A stretch of DNA of 64,000 nucleotides from CAIXSE01 sp040769125 (GCA_040769125.1 JAXGLO010000001.1:1612001-1676000), one strand, 5' to 3'. Counted from the first letter of the stretch, positions 25,161 through 38,921 are shown. The notes: generated from the sequence alone by a model not told the origin. Numbers and translations: made by a program.

Positions 25161-25323
25161 TCCACGCCATCACGATCGCTTCGAACCCGCCCTCACTGGC
25201 AGCCCGAGGATCGCCCTCGCAGTCGTCGCGCCCCACAACCGTACGGTGGCAAAGGTCGACGAAGTCGAGCTCGAGAGGATCTGTCTCTGGGTAGACGTCG
25301 GCAGATGCCCACACGATCTTCAT
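25147..25323 (-). CDS. Small acidic protein coupled to the LON-domain gene
   Basis: The product has 58 aa. ATG 25323 has GGGAG 6 nt upstream (a GTG at 25347 in the same frame is less well placed). Acidic, soluble, with MKIVWASADVYPETD and LDFVDLCHRTVVGRDD. The last codons overlap the LON-domain start, so the two are probably co-translated. No family is recognised. It lies 93 bp past the rrn terminator on the same strand, so it needs its own promoter or read-through. Confidence 0.55.
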   Translation of the reverse strand: MKIVWASADVYPETDPLELDFVDLCHRTVVGRDDCEGDPRAASEGGFEAIVMAWNAEL

Positions 25324-25419
25324 CGCATGCTCCCGGGTGAGACCCACGGCGCCGCCTTCCCGTCTCCAACTAGTCTACCCACAAAGGCGCAGCCGCTCAG
25401 CACCCTGCACCTTAACGAT

Positions 25420-25454
25420 GAAGGCCCGACCCGCCTTACGGCGGTCGGGCCTTC
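25420..25454 (-). terminator. rrn operon terminator hairpin
   Basis: Perfect 12-bp arms GAAGGCCCGACC and its complement around an 11-nt loop lie directly past the 5S rRNA. The stem is strong, and only a weak T tract follows. The position makes it the operon terminator. Confidence 0.75.
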
Positions 25455-25464
25455 ATTACACATA

Positions 25465-25580
<116 letters not shown>

Positions 25581-25666
25581 AACCTGCACACCCCGAGGGT
25601 GTCAAACTTTCGTGCCGGCACGCAGACACGGACCTGAAAGCTGCAGAGCGGCAGGTGTAATTCAAA

Positions 25667-28660
<2,994 letters not shown>

Positions 28661-28988
28661 ATAAAGAACTTCTTTACCACTCTGCAGCTTTCAAGGTTCG
28701 CGCCGGCGTGCCGGCACTTATCGCCGGCGCAGACGCAGAGAGCGAACTCCCGAGCGTAAGGCTGGCGAAACCGAGGGGGTTTTCACAGAGGCTGTGAAAA
28801 CCGGGTCCTTCAAAACTGAACAGGAATGAGGCCGCGTCATCCAGGTAAACCTTTACAACGCGGGGATGCAGCGGTCGACATAGAGTTTCTAGAGGACGTC
28901 CTCCGCTCCGACGGAAAAGCCCGAGAGCCACGTCATCGCGAGCGCATGGAGGCCGTGCTCACGGCGGTTGGTGCCGCCGTACTCCCTA
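28661..28988 (-). other. 16S-23S spacer without tRNA genes
   Basis: The 328-nt spacer contains no tRNA-Ile or tRNA-Ala. It holds the 3' arm of the 16S processing stem (28812-28825), the 5' arm of the 23S stem (28680-28693) and a perfect 11-bp hairpin at 28778-28802 (GGTTTTCACAG and its complement, loop AGG). Confidence 0.8.
28680..28693 (-). repeat. 23S processing-stem arm (pairs with 25635-25648)
   Basis: The plus strand CTCTGCAGCTTTCA is the exact complement of the 14 nt at 25635-25648 beyond the 23S 3' end. The two arms bring the 23S ends together, the usual RNase III substrate. Confidence 0.8.
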
Positions 28989-30537
<1,549 letters not shown>

Positions 30538-31027
30538 GAAAACTGGTGCTCGCGCCCGAAGGCGCGGGACAAGCTTAGAGAGAGCTCGAAAGCTCAAAAG
30601 CCGAGACGATCGCTCGCCTCGGTTGTCGTGTGGTCCGTTACAGCCGGCCCGCAGGCCGCCCGTGTTTCAGCAATGAGAGACCACATGACGGGTAATTCAT
30701 TGAACCTCACGCACCCCGAAGGATGCGCCAGGCGCACTGGCATCCACCGATAGCCGTGCCGCCGAAGCGACGCCGACCATCGGCTTCCTCATCCTGTTCA
30801 GTTTTCAAAGACCGCGTGCCACGTAGGCACACCGTCGAGCCGCCCGCCAGGCTGAGCGCGCACAGCACAGCCTTATCCGTGGGGATCAGGAGGCTGTTCA
30901 CACCTTCGCACCGAGCTCCGACGGGACTTCTTATTGTACAGAATCCCCTCAGGCCCTGCAAGCGACCCCGCTACTTCGTCTTGATCGCCACTCGCTCACG
31001 ACCAGCAGACTCCGTAAGCGCCCGCGA
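30538..31027 (-). other. rrn leader
   Basis: About 480 nt of transcribed leader lie between the promoter and the 16S gene, including the pre-16S processing arm. No coding frame or tRNA is seen. The remaining stretch up to 31177, past the promoter, has no recognisable feature. Confidence 0.6.
30792..30805 (-). repeat. 16S processing-stem arm (pairs with 28812-28825)
   Basis: The plus strand TCCTGTTCAGTTTT is the exact complement of 28812-28825 in the spacer, with further partial pairing on both sides. It lies about 255 nt before the 16S 5' end and defines the pre-16S stem. Confidence 0.8.
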
Positions 31028-31055
31028 AGTATACCCGGCCGAAAAGCGGTGTCAA
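31028..31055 (-). promoter_or_regulatory. Consensus promoter of the rrn operon
   Basis: The minus strand has TTGACA (31055-31050), a 16-nt spacer, and TATACT (31033-31028). It is the best match to the sigma-70/SigA consensus in the window. Transcription would start near 31021. Confidence 0.88.
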
Positions 31056-31177
31056 CCCACTGTGCACGACGTCTCTGCGAGAGACCCGCGGGAGGCCGTC
31101 GCCGGCTCGACGAACCGCCGCGGACGCTCATTGACGCATCGCTGCGATCCTCGCAGCCGACCGGCGACGCCGACGCG

Positions 31178-31726
31178 CTAGTGGAACCTGCCAGAGGCGA
31201 CCAGGCGCTCGTAGTGTTCGATGTCGCGGTGCTTGAAGACTCGCGCCGGATGCCCGCCGGCGATCGCACAGCGGGGCACGTCGCTCACCACGCAAGACCC
31301 TGCCTGGATGATCGCCCCGTCGCCGATGGTGACCCCGCCGAGAACGATGACCCGCGCGCCCAGCCACACGTTGTCGCCGATCGTGATGTCCTTGTGCACG
31401 TAGGCGCTGTCGTACGGCAGGGCCTGACCGTGGTCGTAGTCGTGGTTCTGGACGATGAAGAGACACCCGGGGCCGGAGTGAAAGTTGTCGCCGATGCGCA
31501 CCGTCCCGTGGCCCCATATCTCGAGGCCGTTCATGTGGACGTTGCGGCCGAGGTGCGTCCCCGGGGTCAGCCTCGTGCGCCCGTTGACGCGCAGCCCGGC
31601 GCCACAGGTCGCGACGGTGGACTCCGCCAGGGCGGTGTAGTAGCCGCGGCTCACGGATCTCTGCAGCTTCCGTGCGCGCCAAAGGAAGGGTTTGAGCATC
31701 CTGACGAAGCTCGCTGCACGTGACAC
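31178..31726 (-). CDS. Hexapeptide-repeat (left-handed beta-helix) acyltransferase
   Basis: The product has 182 aa. GTG 31726 has GGAGG 6 nt upstream; the later ATG 31699 has no spacing for a ribosome binding site. Hexapeptide repeats run through the C-terminal two thirds (LGRNVHMNGLEIWG, VRIGDNF, ITIGDNVWLGARVIVLGGVTIGDGAIIQAGS), ending in the typical AGGHPARVFKHRD. QNHDYDHG supplies the family's catalytic His. It is in the maltose/galactoside or WbbJ O-acetyltransferase group and probably acetylates a surface sugar, given the glycan genes next to it. Confidence 0.88.
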   Translation of the reverse strand: MSRAASFVRMLKPFLWRARKLQRSVSRGYYTALAESTVATCGAGLRVNGRTRLTPGTHLGRNVHMNGLEIWGHGTVRIGDNFHSGPGCLFIVQNHDYDHGQALPYDSAYVHKDITIGDNVWLGARVIVLGGVTIGDGAIIQAGSCVVSDVPRCAIAGGHPARVFKHRDIEHYERLVASGRFH

Positions 31727-31900
31727 GGCAGACCTCCATCCCGGCCGATACGGCTCGGCGAGCGCCCCCGCAAGGCCACACGCGCCGCCGCTTGAGTCGC
31801 GGATTCTACAGCAGATCCGGACTCCCGGCCGCCGCTCGACGGCGAGCGGCCGGGCCCGACGCCTCCGACTCAGCGTCTCCGACTGGGATATCATCGCGCC

Positions 31901-33022
31901 ATGATCGTCTTGCTCTCAGGCGCCAAGAAGAACATCGGCGACTTCCTCATCACCCATCGCGCGCGCACGCTGCTGGAGCACGTGCTGGGCGAGCCCATCC
32001 TCTGGATGCCGAACTGGGAGACCCTCGACGACAGAGAAGACGAGATCGCCGAGGCGCGCGCCGTGGTCGTCGCCGGCGGGCCGGGGTACCGACCCGCGAT
32101 GTACGGCGGCGTGTACCCGCTGTTCAGCGATCCCGCGACCCTCCCCCGGCTGGGCGTCGAGGTCCGCTTTCTCGGCCTCGGCTGGAAGGGCGACCCCGGC
32201 GACGATTTCGACCTCGCGCGCTACCGCTTCACCGAACGCACGCTGGCGCTCGTGCGCGCCCTCGGAGACAAGGCGAGCTACTCGGCGCGCGACCACCTCT
32301 CGGCCGAGGTTCTCCGGCGCAACGGCATCCCCGGGATCATGACCGGGTGCCCCGTCTGGTACCACCTCGCGAGCCTCGGCAAGCCGCTACGCACGCCAAC
32401 GGAGATCAGGCGCCTGGTGTTCACCCCGCCCGAGCAGAACGTATTCCACGCTCAGAGCAAGGAGATCCTGAAGGAGCTCCGCCGCCTCCTGCCGGAGGCC
32501 GAGATCATCGTGGCCTTCCACCGCGGCATCACGGCGGACGCAGAGACGCCGCCGGAGAAGGCAGCGCTGCTCACCGACTACGCCGCCTTCGCCCGCAACC
32601 TGGGGTGCCGCGTCGAAGACGTCTCGTACGACCTGGAGCGCATCGCCTTCTACGGCAAGTGCGACCTGCACGTCGGCTATCGCCTCCACGGGCACCTGGA
32701 GTTCCTCTCGCAGCGGCTACCGAGCGTCCTCCTCGAAGAGGACGGGCGCGGGCGCGGCGCGACGGAAGCACTGGGCGCACCTGGCGTGCGCGGCTGGGAA
32801 CTCACCTGGTCGAGCCGCCTCGCGCGCGTCACATCGTCGGCGCGCGTGGCGCGGGTTCTGGCTCGTCGCTTCGCGGTCAAGTCGGCGCGCCCTGCAGCCG
32901 TGCCGGAGGCGCTGGCGACAGTACGCGACGAGATCGAGACCGGATTCAGGCGCTGCGCCGCAGTGCCCGCGCGCATCGACGCGACGTGGCCGATCATGGA
33001 GGAGTTCGTCCGCGACATCTGA
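31901..33022 (+). CDS. Polysaccharide pyruvyl transferase family protein
   Basis: The product has 373 aa with the PF04230 pattern: IVLLSGAKKNIGDFLITHRA at the start, VVVAGGPGYRP, GLGWKGDPGDD, a middle SARDHLSAEVLRRNGI, and DLHVGYRLHGHLEFLSQRLPSVLLEEDGRG at the end, whose RLHGH is the family's key late motif. Relatives add pyruvate ketals to wall or capsule sugars, or handle sialic-acid-like sugars. It starts divergently from the acyltransferase gene 175 bp away. The acceptor is unknown. Confidence 0.82.
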   Translation: MIVLLSGAKKNIGDFLITHRARTLLEHVLGEPILWMPNWETLDDREDEIAEARAVVVAGGPGYRPAMYGGVYPLFSDPATLPRLGVEVRFLGLGWKGDPGDDFDLARYRFTERTLALVRALGDKASYSARDHLSAEVLRRNGIPGIMTGCPVWYHLASLGKPLRTPTEIRRLVFTPPEQNVFHAQSKEILKELRRLLPEAEIIVAFHRGITADAETPPEKAALLTDYAAFARNLGCRVEDVSYDLERIAFYGKCDLHVGYRLHGHLEFLSQRLPSVLLEEDGRGRGATEALGAPGVRGWELTWSSRLARVTSSARVARVLARRFAVKSARPAAVPEALATVRDEIETGFRRCAAVPARIDATWPIMEEFVRDI

Positions 33023-33086
33023 GGCACGCGGCCGCCGCCTCCCCGGAAGCCGAAGCGGCGGCCACGGGTGGCGCCTCGCCCGATCG

Positions 33087-34139
33087 CTACTGCAGGCCGT
33101 CGAGGTCGATCAGCTCGTCTGCCGCGAAGGCGCGGGTCGTGCGCCTGCCGAGCACCCCGTCGATCTCGAGCGGCGAGATGCCGGTGCCGGGCCGCTTGCA
33201 GTCGAGATCCGCATCCTCAAGGACGCGGCCGGCGGGGAGGTCGCGCGCGGCCACGATGCTCCGCCTGGCGTACGTGCGTGCCTCCATCTCCACGTCGGTC
33301 ATCTCCGCGTACGGCCACGTCTGCGTCCAGGCGTCACGACACTTCTTGACAAGCCGGCAGAGACCTCCCTGATCCACGGCGTGGCCGTGATCGTCGTCGG
33401 GCAGCGCCTTGTTGAGCGTGTAGTGCTTCTCGATGATGCGCGCACCGAGGCCGACGGCCAGGGGGCACGCCAGCTCGGACTCCTGCGGCCGCGTGTGATC
33501 GGAGTAGCCGATGACGAGATCAGGGAAGGACTCCCGCAGGACGGAGATACGGCGCAGGTTGGCCGCCTCGAGAGCGGTGGGATAGGCCAGGGTGCAGTGG
33601 AGCAGCGCCAGCGGGCAGCCGCTCGGCCGGAGCGCCTCGACGGTACGCCTGATCTCCTCGAACGTCGACGCCCCCGTCGAGAGGAAGATCGGCTTGCCGA
33701 AAGACGCGACCACGCGCAGCAGCGGCAGGTCGGTGATATCGGCCGAGGCGATCTTGAACGCCGGCATGCCGAGGTCGTTGAGCATGCGTGCGGCATCCGG
33801 GTCGAACGGCGTCGAGAGCAGCATGATGCCGAGCCCGGCGGCGTAGTCGAAGAGCTCGGCGTAGTCGGCGGGCGTGAGCCGCGAGCGCTGGACGAACACG
33901 TCGTACTGGGTCTGGTCGCCGGCGCCGCGCCAGTATGTAGGCGCCCAGCGGGTGGTGAGCCGGCCGGCGTCGTACGTCTGGAACTTGACCGCGTGGGCGC
34001 CGGCGATACGCGCCTGCCGCAGGTACTCCTTGGCGAGCTCCGGGCTGTTGTAGTGATGCACACCGGCCTCGGCCATGACGAACGGCTCGTAAGAGTCCCC
34101 GATGAGCCTGGCCCCGAGCTGGATGACGGACCGCTCCAC
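33087..34139 (-). CDS. NeuB/PseI/LegI-type nonulosonic acid synthase
   Basis: The product has 350 aa. GTG 34139 follows AAGGAG by 5 nt and sits 2 nt after the upstream stop. It has an N-terminal NeuB barrel: FVMAEAGVHHYNSPELAKEY, AVKFQTY, STPFD, KIASADITDLPLL, GKPIFLSTGAS, LLHCTLAYPT, IGYSDHT, IIEKHYTLNKALPDDDH. A C-terminal SAF domain follows (RRSIVAARDLPAGRVLEDADLDCKRP split). It condenses phosphoenolpyruvate with a 6-carbon amino sugar to make a sialic-acid-like nine-carbon sugar. The PseG-like partner upstream favours pseudaminic or related acids over Neu5Ac. Confidence 0.9.
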   Translation of the reverse strand: MERSVIQLGARLIGDSYEPFVMAEAGVHHYNSPELAKEYLRQARIAGAHAVKFQTYDAGRLTTRWAPTYWRGAGDQTQYDVFVQRSRLTPADYAELFDYAAGLGIMLLSTPFDPDAARMLNDLGMPAFKIASADITDLPLLRVVASFGKPIFLSTGASTFEEIRRTVEALRPSGCPLALLHCTLAYPTALEAANLRRISVLRESFPDLVIGYSDHTRPQESELACPLAVGLGARIIEKHYTLNKALPDDDHGHAVDQGGLCRLVKKCRDAWTQTWPYAEMTDVEMEARTYARRSIVAARDLPAGRVLEDADLDCKRPGTGISPLEIDGVLGRRTTRAFAADELIDLDGLQ

Positions 34140-34141
34140 AG

Positions 34142-35815
34142 TCACTCCTTCCTCTTGCGCAACGCCTGTGCGGCCGCCATCAGATCGGCCACGATGCGGC
34201 GATTGGATCGGTCGCGTACCGCCGCCAGCATGCGCGCGCGCATGGCCGCCCTGAGACGGGTATCGTGCACGAGGAGGGCGACGTGCTCGGCCAGCGTGCT
34301 CACCGTCACATGCTTCCCGAGCCCGAGATTGGTCACGCCGAACGGGCTCGAGGCATGAGTGTGCATGAGCTCGCGCATGTTCTGGCACAACGCGATCGTA
34401 GGCACGCCCTGCGTCATGAGCTCCGTGACCGTGCGCCCGGCGCTCGTCACCGCGATGTCGCAGTCGTGCATGATCACGGCAAGATCGGTCACGGCCCGCA
34501 GGACGGTGCCGTTGAGGCCGTACTCGGCCAGATCGACCTGCCCGTGCGGATAGCCCGGGCCGAGCACAACGGTGACCTCGCCCGCGAACCCCGTCTCCGC
34601 GATCGCGCTCAGCGCCTTGGCCGTGAGACCGCTCGGGTCGGCGCCGCCGAAGGTAACGAGGATGCGACGCACCTCCGGCCGCAGATCCGCCGGCGGAGCG
34701 ACTCTCTCGAACTGGGGGCCGAGCACGGCGTAGCGGACTCCGTACCAGTGGTTCTCGGCGGCGTACAGATCGGTGTACAGGTCGTTGATGACGATGTCGG
34801 CGAGCTGCGAGCCCGGACCGAGGTCCTCCACCGCGACGAGAAACGGGGTGAGCGACCGGATGGGCGACATGTACGCCTCGTCGGTGTCGAGCATGTCGAC
34901 GACGACGACGTCGGGCGCGAAGCGCTCGAGGCAGCCGAGGAAGTCCTCCTCGTCGGCGACGGTCTCGACGGCGACATCGTGACTGCGGAGGAAGTCGGCG
35001 CCGAGACGATGCGCCTCGTCGTCACGCGTGAACACGCGCACGTCGTGATCGTGAAGCTCGAGATAGAGCGCGTAGGCGCGATAGACGTGGCCCATGCCGA
35101 GGTCGGGGCCGGCGTCCGCGCGGATCGCGATGCGACGCCGGCTGACATGGAACTCGGCCACCACCCAGTCGCCGTAGGTGTCGATGTCGAGCCCCTCGAC
35201 GGGCCCCAGCTCGACGAGCGCGACCGGCTCGACGATCCGGGTGCCGCGGGCGATGATCTCGCCGATGCGGGCGCCGATCATGCCGCCCGTCTCGACGTAG
35301 GACGCCGGCAGCCACTGGCGGTTGACGCGCGCGGAGAACAGAGGCGAGGGGTTGCCCTGCTCATCGCGCGTCCAGCGAAGGCCTCGATCGTCGCGCACCG
35401 ATACCACACTGCCCGCACCTTCGGCGAAGCGCGCCGCCGCCTCGCAGAGCGATGCGGCGCGCAGAAACGGGCTCGTCGGCTGCACCGTGATGAGGACGTC
35501 GTCGGCGACGGCGCCGCGCTGGAGCGCCCAGCGAGCGACGTCCACGGCGACATCGTCCAGCGTGCTGCGATCGTCGGCCAGCTCGGGTGACCGCCGGTGA
35601 ACAACCGCGCTGCCCTCGACGATGTGCGCGATCAGGGAGTCGTCCGTCGAGACGATCAGCCGCTCGCGCGGGACGACGCGAGAGAGCTCGTCGAGCACGT
35701 GCCTGATGAGCGGCCGTCCGGCTAGCGGGCGGAGGTTCTTGCCGCGGATGCCCTTCGAGCCTCCGCGCGCGGGCACCAGGACCCAGACGCCGCTCATGCT
35801 GCCCGGATCTGTCAT
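34142..35815 (-). CDS. Fused CMP-nonulosonate cytidylyltransferase and PseG-like hydrolase
   Basis: The product has 557 aa. ATG 35815 has GGGAGG 6 nt upstream. Residues 1-225 are a CMP-sialate synthetase: PARGGSKGIRGKN (15-27), VQPTSPF (111-117), YVETGGMIG, and IDTYGDW (211-217). From 230 on it is a PseG/SpsG-type GT-B protein: GPDLGMGHVYRAYAL, ILVTFGGADPSGLT, and DIAVTSAGRTVTELMTQGVPTI. PseG removes UDP from the altrose precursor before the synthase step, and the cytidylyltransferase activates the final sugar. Fusing these non-consecutive steps suggests channelling with the NeuB-like enzyme. Confidence 0.88.
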   Translation of the reverse strand: MTDPGSMSGVWVLVPARGGSKGIRGKNLRPLAGRPLIRHVLDELSRVVPRERLIVSTDDSLIAHIVEGSAVVHRRSPELADDRSTLDDVAVDVARWALQRGAVADDVLITVQPTSPFLRAASLCEAAARFAEGAGSVVSVRDDRGLRWTRDEQGNPSPLFSARVNRQWLPASYVETGGMIGARIGEIIARGTRIVEPVALVELGPVEGLDIDTYGDWVVAEFHVSRRRIAIRADAGPDLGMGHVYRAYALYLELHDHDVRVFTRDDEAHRLGADFLRSHDVAVETVADEEDFLGCLERFAPDVVVVDMLDTDEAYMSPIRSLTPFLVAVEDLGPGSQLADIVINDLYTDLYAAENHWYGVRYAVLGPQFERVAPPADLRPEVRRILVTFGGADPSGLTAKALSAIAETGFAGEVTVVLGPGYPHGQVDLAEYGLNGTVLRAVTDLAVIMHDCDIAVTSAGRTVTELMTQGVPTIALCQNMRELMHTHASSPFGVTNLGLGKHVTVSTLAEHVALLVHDTRLRAAMRARMLAAVRDRSNRRIVADLMAAAQALRKRKE

Positions 35816-35996
35816 GCGGAGCCTCCCCCTCGTCTGTTGACCGCCGCTCGCCTGGGCGCCCCAGGCGAGCTCGCACTGCGAAGCATAGCTCACAGCGCCC
35901 GGCAGGCACGCACCGCCGGCCGGGCGATCGGCAGCGGCGAATGCGCGATAGTATCGTTAGCCGTCGTTCGGCCATCACAGGGAGAGCGCCACACCC

Positions 35997-37568
35997 GTGC
36001 GCAAAGAGATCACCCGCATATTCAAGGACTCCACGGTCTACGGCCTGGGCTCCCTGCTGCCACGCGCGGCGGCGATCATCCTGACGCCGATCTACACCAC
36101 CTATCTCTCGCCCAAGGATTACGGCATCTACTCGTTCGCGCTGATGCTGGCGACCATGACCGGGGTCATCATGATGGTGGGCCAGCCGGGCTCTCTCACC
36201 CTCTTCTACCGCCGGACGGTGGGAGACCCGCACGAGAGAGGCTCCCTCGCCTTCACCGTCTTCTGGTTCGTGATGGCCTTCGCCGGCGTCCTGCTGGGCA
36301 TCGGCTTCCTCGTGGGCCCGAAGATCGCGCCCGTCATCACAGGCTCCAAAGAGATCCCCTTCTACCCCTATCTCGCCATCGCTCTGCTCATCGCCTTCAC
36401 CAACGCTCCCCAGGCGCTGCAGCAGGCCGTCAACCGGGGCCTCGGGCAAGCCAAGACCTTTACCGCGTTCCAGCTCTCCGCATGGGCGATCAACACCGGT
36501 TTCACCCTCTACTTCGTCGTAGCTCTGCGCGAAGGCGCCTACGGCTCGCTCAAGGGCAGCCTCGCCGCGCCGTTGCTCATCATGCCCGTCGCGATCTTCG
36601 TGCTGGTGCGGCGCTGGGAGCCCCGCTTCTCCATGACCTTGCTGAAGCGCTCGCTGCGGTTCGGCCTGCCGCTGGTGCCACACTACTTCGCCGGCTGGAT
36701 GCTCACGTTCTTCGATCGCTACCTCCTGATGCGCCTCAGCACGGCGACCCAGGTCGGCCTGTACTCGCTGGCCTACAGCTTCGGCATGATCTTCAACCTG
36801 TTCTGCAACGCCATCAGCACGGCCTGGCAGCCGATCTACTACGACCTCGCCGACACCGCCGAGGGGAGGATCAAGCTCCCCAGGCTCATCACGGTCTACT
36901 GCGCCGCGATCGCCGGCCTGGCGATCGTCTTCACGTTCTTCGCCCCGAACCTCCTGGTGGTGCTGGCCAACCAGCGGTTCCACTCCGCCGCACCGGTGGT
37001 GCCGGTCATCGCCGGCGGCTACTTCTTCTTCGCGCTATACATGATCGTCTCCACACCGATCTTTCACGCCCGCCGCACGGCGCTGATGCCGGTGATCTCG
37101 AGCAGCGCGGCAGTCGTCAACGTTCTCTTCAACCTCGTTCTGATCCCGCGGTTCGGGATCATGGGGGCGGCGTGGGCGACGTTCGCCGCCTACCTCTGCA
37201 TGGCCTCGGCCTCCCGATTCGCCTGCTGGCGGTTAAATCGGAACGTCTTCGAGAACCGCAAGATGCTGGCCGTGATCGCCATCTACCTGCTGGCGATGGC
37301 CGCCGCCCTCGGCCTGACGGCCCTCCGCCCTCCGCTCTGGATCGACCTGCCGGTCAAGCTCGCGCTCCTGCCGGCGTTCTTCGGACTCCTGATCGCGGCG
37401 CGCGTCGCGACATGGCGTGAGCTGAAGGACTTCGTGCGGCGGCGGCCGCGGCGCAGCACGAAGACACGAAGCCTCGAGGATGAGGAGGCGGAGCTGAAGC
37501 AGCGCTCGACGGAAGAGGCCGCCGCATCTCCAGACGACACCGGCTTCACGCCCGGCGACCAGTGCTGA
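35997..37568 (+). CDS. Wzx-like polysaccharide flippase (MATE/MVF-type)
   Basis: The product has 523 aa, with 12-14 membrane helices and a basic start MRKEITRIFKDSTVYGLGSLLPRAAAI that matches polysaccharide biosynthesis (PF01943) flippases. Internal signs are YLSPKDYGIYSFA, WMLTFFDRYLLMRLSTATQVGLYSLAY and a C-terminal polar tail of about 60 residues rich in Lys and Glu. It would move lipid-linked glycan units across the membrane. It is the only flippase in the window and lies among nonulosonic acid genes. GTG 35997 has a loosely spaced GGGAG. Confidence 0.88.
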   Translation: MRKEITRIFKDSTVYGLGSLLPRAAAIILTPIYTTYLSPKDYGIYSFALMLATMTGVIMMVGQPGSLTLFYRRTVGDPHERGSLAFTVFWFVMAFAGVLLGIGFLVGPKIAPVITGSKEIPFYPYLAIALLIAFTNAPQALQQAVNRGLGQAKTFTAFQLSAWAINTGFTLYFVVALREGAYGSLKGSLAAPLLIMPVAIFVLVRRWEPRFSMTLLKRSLRFGLPLVPHYFAGWMLTFFDRYLLMRLSTATQVGLYSLAYSFGMIFNLFCNAISTAWQPIYYDLADTAEGRIKLPRLITVYCAAIAGLAIVFTFFAPNLLVVLANQRFHSAAPVVPVIAGGYFFFALYMIVSTPIFHARRTALMPVISSSAAVVNVLFNLVLIPRFGIMGAAWATFAAYLCMASASRFACWRLNRNVFENRKMLAVIAIYLLAMAAALGLTALRPPLWIDLPVKLALLPAFFGLLIAARVATWRELKDFVRRRPRRSTKTRSLEDEEAELKQRSTEEAAASPDDTGFTPGDQC

Positions 37569-37604
37569 CGCAGCGGCAGGCGCAGGCGCCCCAGGGTGCG
37601 GCCG

Positions 37605-38921
37605 CTACCGGCCTGTGGGCCGCTCGGAGCCTGCGGCGCCTTCGCGGGTCGCCGAGAAGCACTCATCGAGCCGTGCGTACAGCTCCTCGCGTGACCGGAA
37701 GAGGTTGCGCTGGTATTCGCCGACGGACTCCGGCAGGAGGTTGCCGAGGGCCGGATCGTCGTAGACGTACATGAACGACCGGTCGAGGCCGAGATCGATG
37801 CGCTCCCAGATGGTGCTCGAACGCAGCGCGATCGCGACGTCGGCCTCGAAATGAGAGCTCCGCGAGCTACCCGGGCGGTCGTCGATCGTGACGAGATCGC
37901 CGTCAGCGATGTTCCGGTACGGTGGCTCAATGCCGTGATCGTGCAGGAGGCGCCGCTCGTACGGGTGCATGTACACGCGCAGCGTGCGACGGCGCGAGCG
38001 GGCGTAGTCGGCGAGCCACCCCAGGACGAGCTCCGAGTACTGTTCGTACACGTTGCCGCGGTACGCGCCGGCCCGCACCTGCGCGATGTCGGACGCCCAG
38101 TAGGATCCGTCGATGCGCGCCCAGTCGCCGGTAGCGAAGAAGCCGATGTCGTAGACCGGCGGCGCGGCCGTGAGGCCGGCACGCTCGACGACGTGCTCCT
38201 GCGAGCGATACAGCGTCTCACGTGCCTTGAACCACCCCTGCCGGGCGAAGTAGGCGACCTCGGGGATATTGACCTTGGAGGTGACCACCGCGACCGCCGG
38301 GACGTGCAGATACCGCTGGTTGCCGTAGAGCGGCATGCTCTGGAAGACGACGTGCGTCTCTATGCCCGTATGGCGAACGAGGAAGGTGGCCACCTCGTAG
38401 CTGCGGCGGTCGAAGAGCAGGAAGACGAAGGCGTCGTCGATCTGGTCGAGCGCCTGGGCGAAGGTGTGGGCCGTGGCGAACACGTCGCCCCACCAGCGGT
38501 AGCGGCCGGACGGGTCGAAGAGAGCGGCGACGGCACAGCAGCGCGCCTGAAGCCGCAACCTGCGCGCTGCCCTCCGCTCTCGCTCCGTCATGCGCCTCGG
38601 TCCGCCCTCGCCGGTGAGAAGGTCGGCGACGAAGAAGTCGACGTCGCGGCCGAAGTGCTCGCGCATGAAGCCGGCGCGCGCGGCGCGGACACCCGAGTCG
38701 CGCGCGCCGGGATCGTAGACGACGGTGCGCGCGCGGGGCGAAGCCGGCGCGCGCGCGGCGCGCCCGAGACGCACGAAGGCGATGTAGAGAAACATCGCCC
38801 GGTCCTTCAGCCAGCTCGGCTCATCGTACGGAAGCACGCGCGGCTCGAGCGCCCGCTCGAAGAGCTCGAGGTCCGTGTCGCCGGCGTTGAACAGCCGCAA
38901 CAGACGCCGCCGGACGTTCAT
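37605..38921 (-). CDS. Unassigned protein of the glycan cluster, glycosyltransferase-like
   Basis: The product has 438 aa. ATG 38921 has GAGG 8 nt upstream and starts MNVRRRLLRLFNAGDTDLELFE. No membrane helix. Features that hint at a GT-B or capsule-type transferase are a C-terminal part with RRTLRVYMHPYERRLLHDHG, a later SSRSSHFEADVAIALRSST (like the Ser/Thr and acidic donor-site loop of polysialyl- or sialyl-transferases) and a closing FRSREELYARLDECF. I do not recognise a known family with confidence. Context makes transfer of a nonulosonic acid a reasonable guess. Confidence 0.5.
   Translation of the reverse strand: MNVRRRLLRLFNAGDTDLELFERALEPRVLPYDEPSWLKDRAMFLYIAFVRLGRAARAPASPRARTVVYDPGARDSGVRAARAGFMREHFGRDVDFFVADLLTGEGGPRRMTERERRAARRLRLQARCCAVAALFDPSGRYRWWGDVFATAHTFAQALDQIDDAFVFLLFDRRSYEVATFLVRHTGIETHVVFQSMPLYGNQRYLHVPAVAVVTSKVNIPEVAYFARQGWFKARETLYRSQEHVVERAGLTAAPPVYDIGFFATGDWARIDGSYWASDIAQVRAGAYRGNVYEQYSELVLGWLADYARSRRRTLRVYMHPYERRLLHDHGIEPPYRNIADGDLVTIDDRPGSSRSSHFEADVAIALRSSTIWERIDLGLDRSFMYVYDDPALGNLLPESVGEYQRNLFRSREELYARLDECFSATREGAAGSERPTGR

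Noticed and set aside
28661..28988. Spacer tRNA-Ile or tRNA-Ala
   Set aside because: No T-arm or anticodon-arm sequence is present; the hairpin at 28778-28802 is a simple stem, not a cloverleaf.
35361..36983. A 540-codon minus-strand frame across the flippase and the CMP-synthetase start
   Set aside because: It crosses two supported genes and a promoter region; composition is typical of an antisense shadow.
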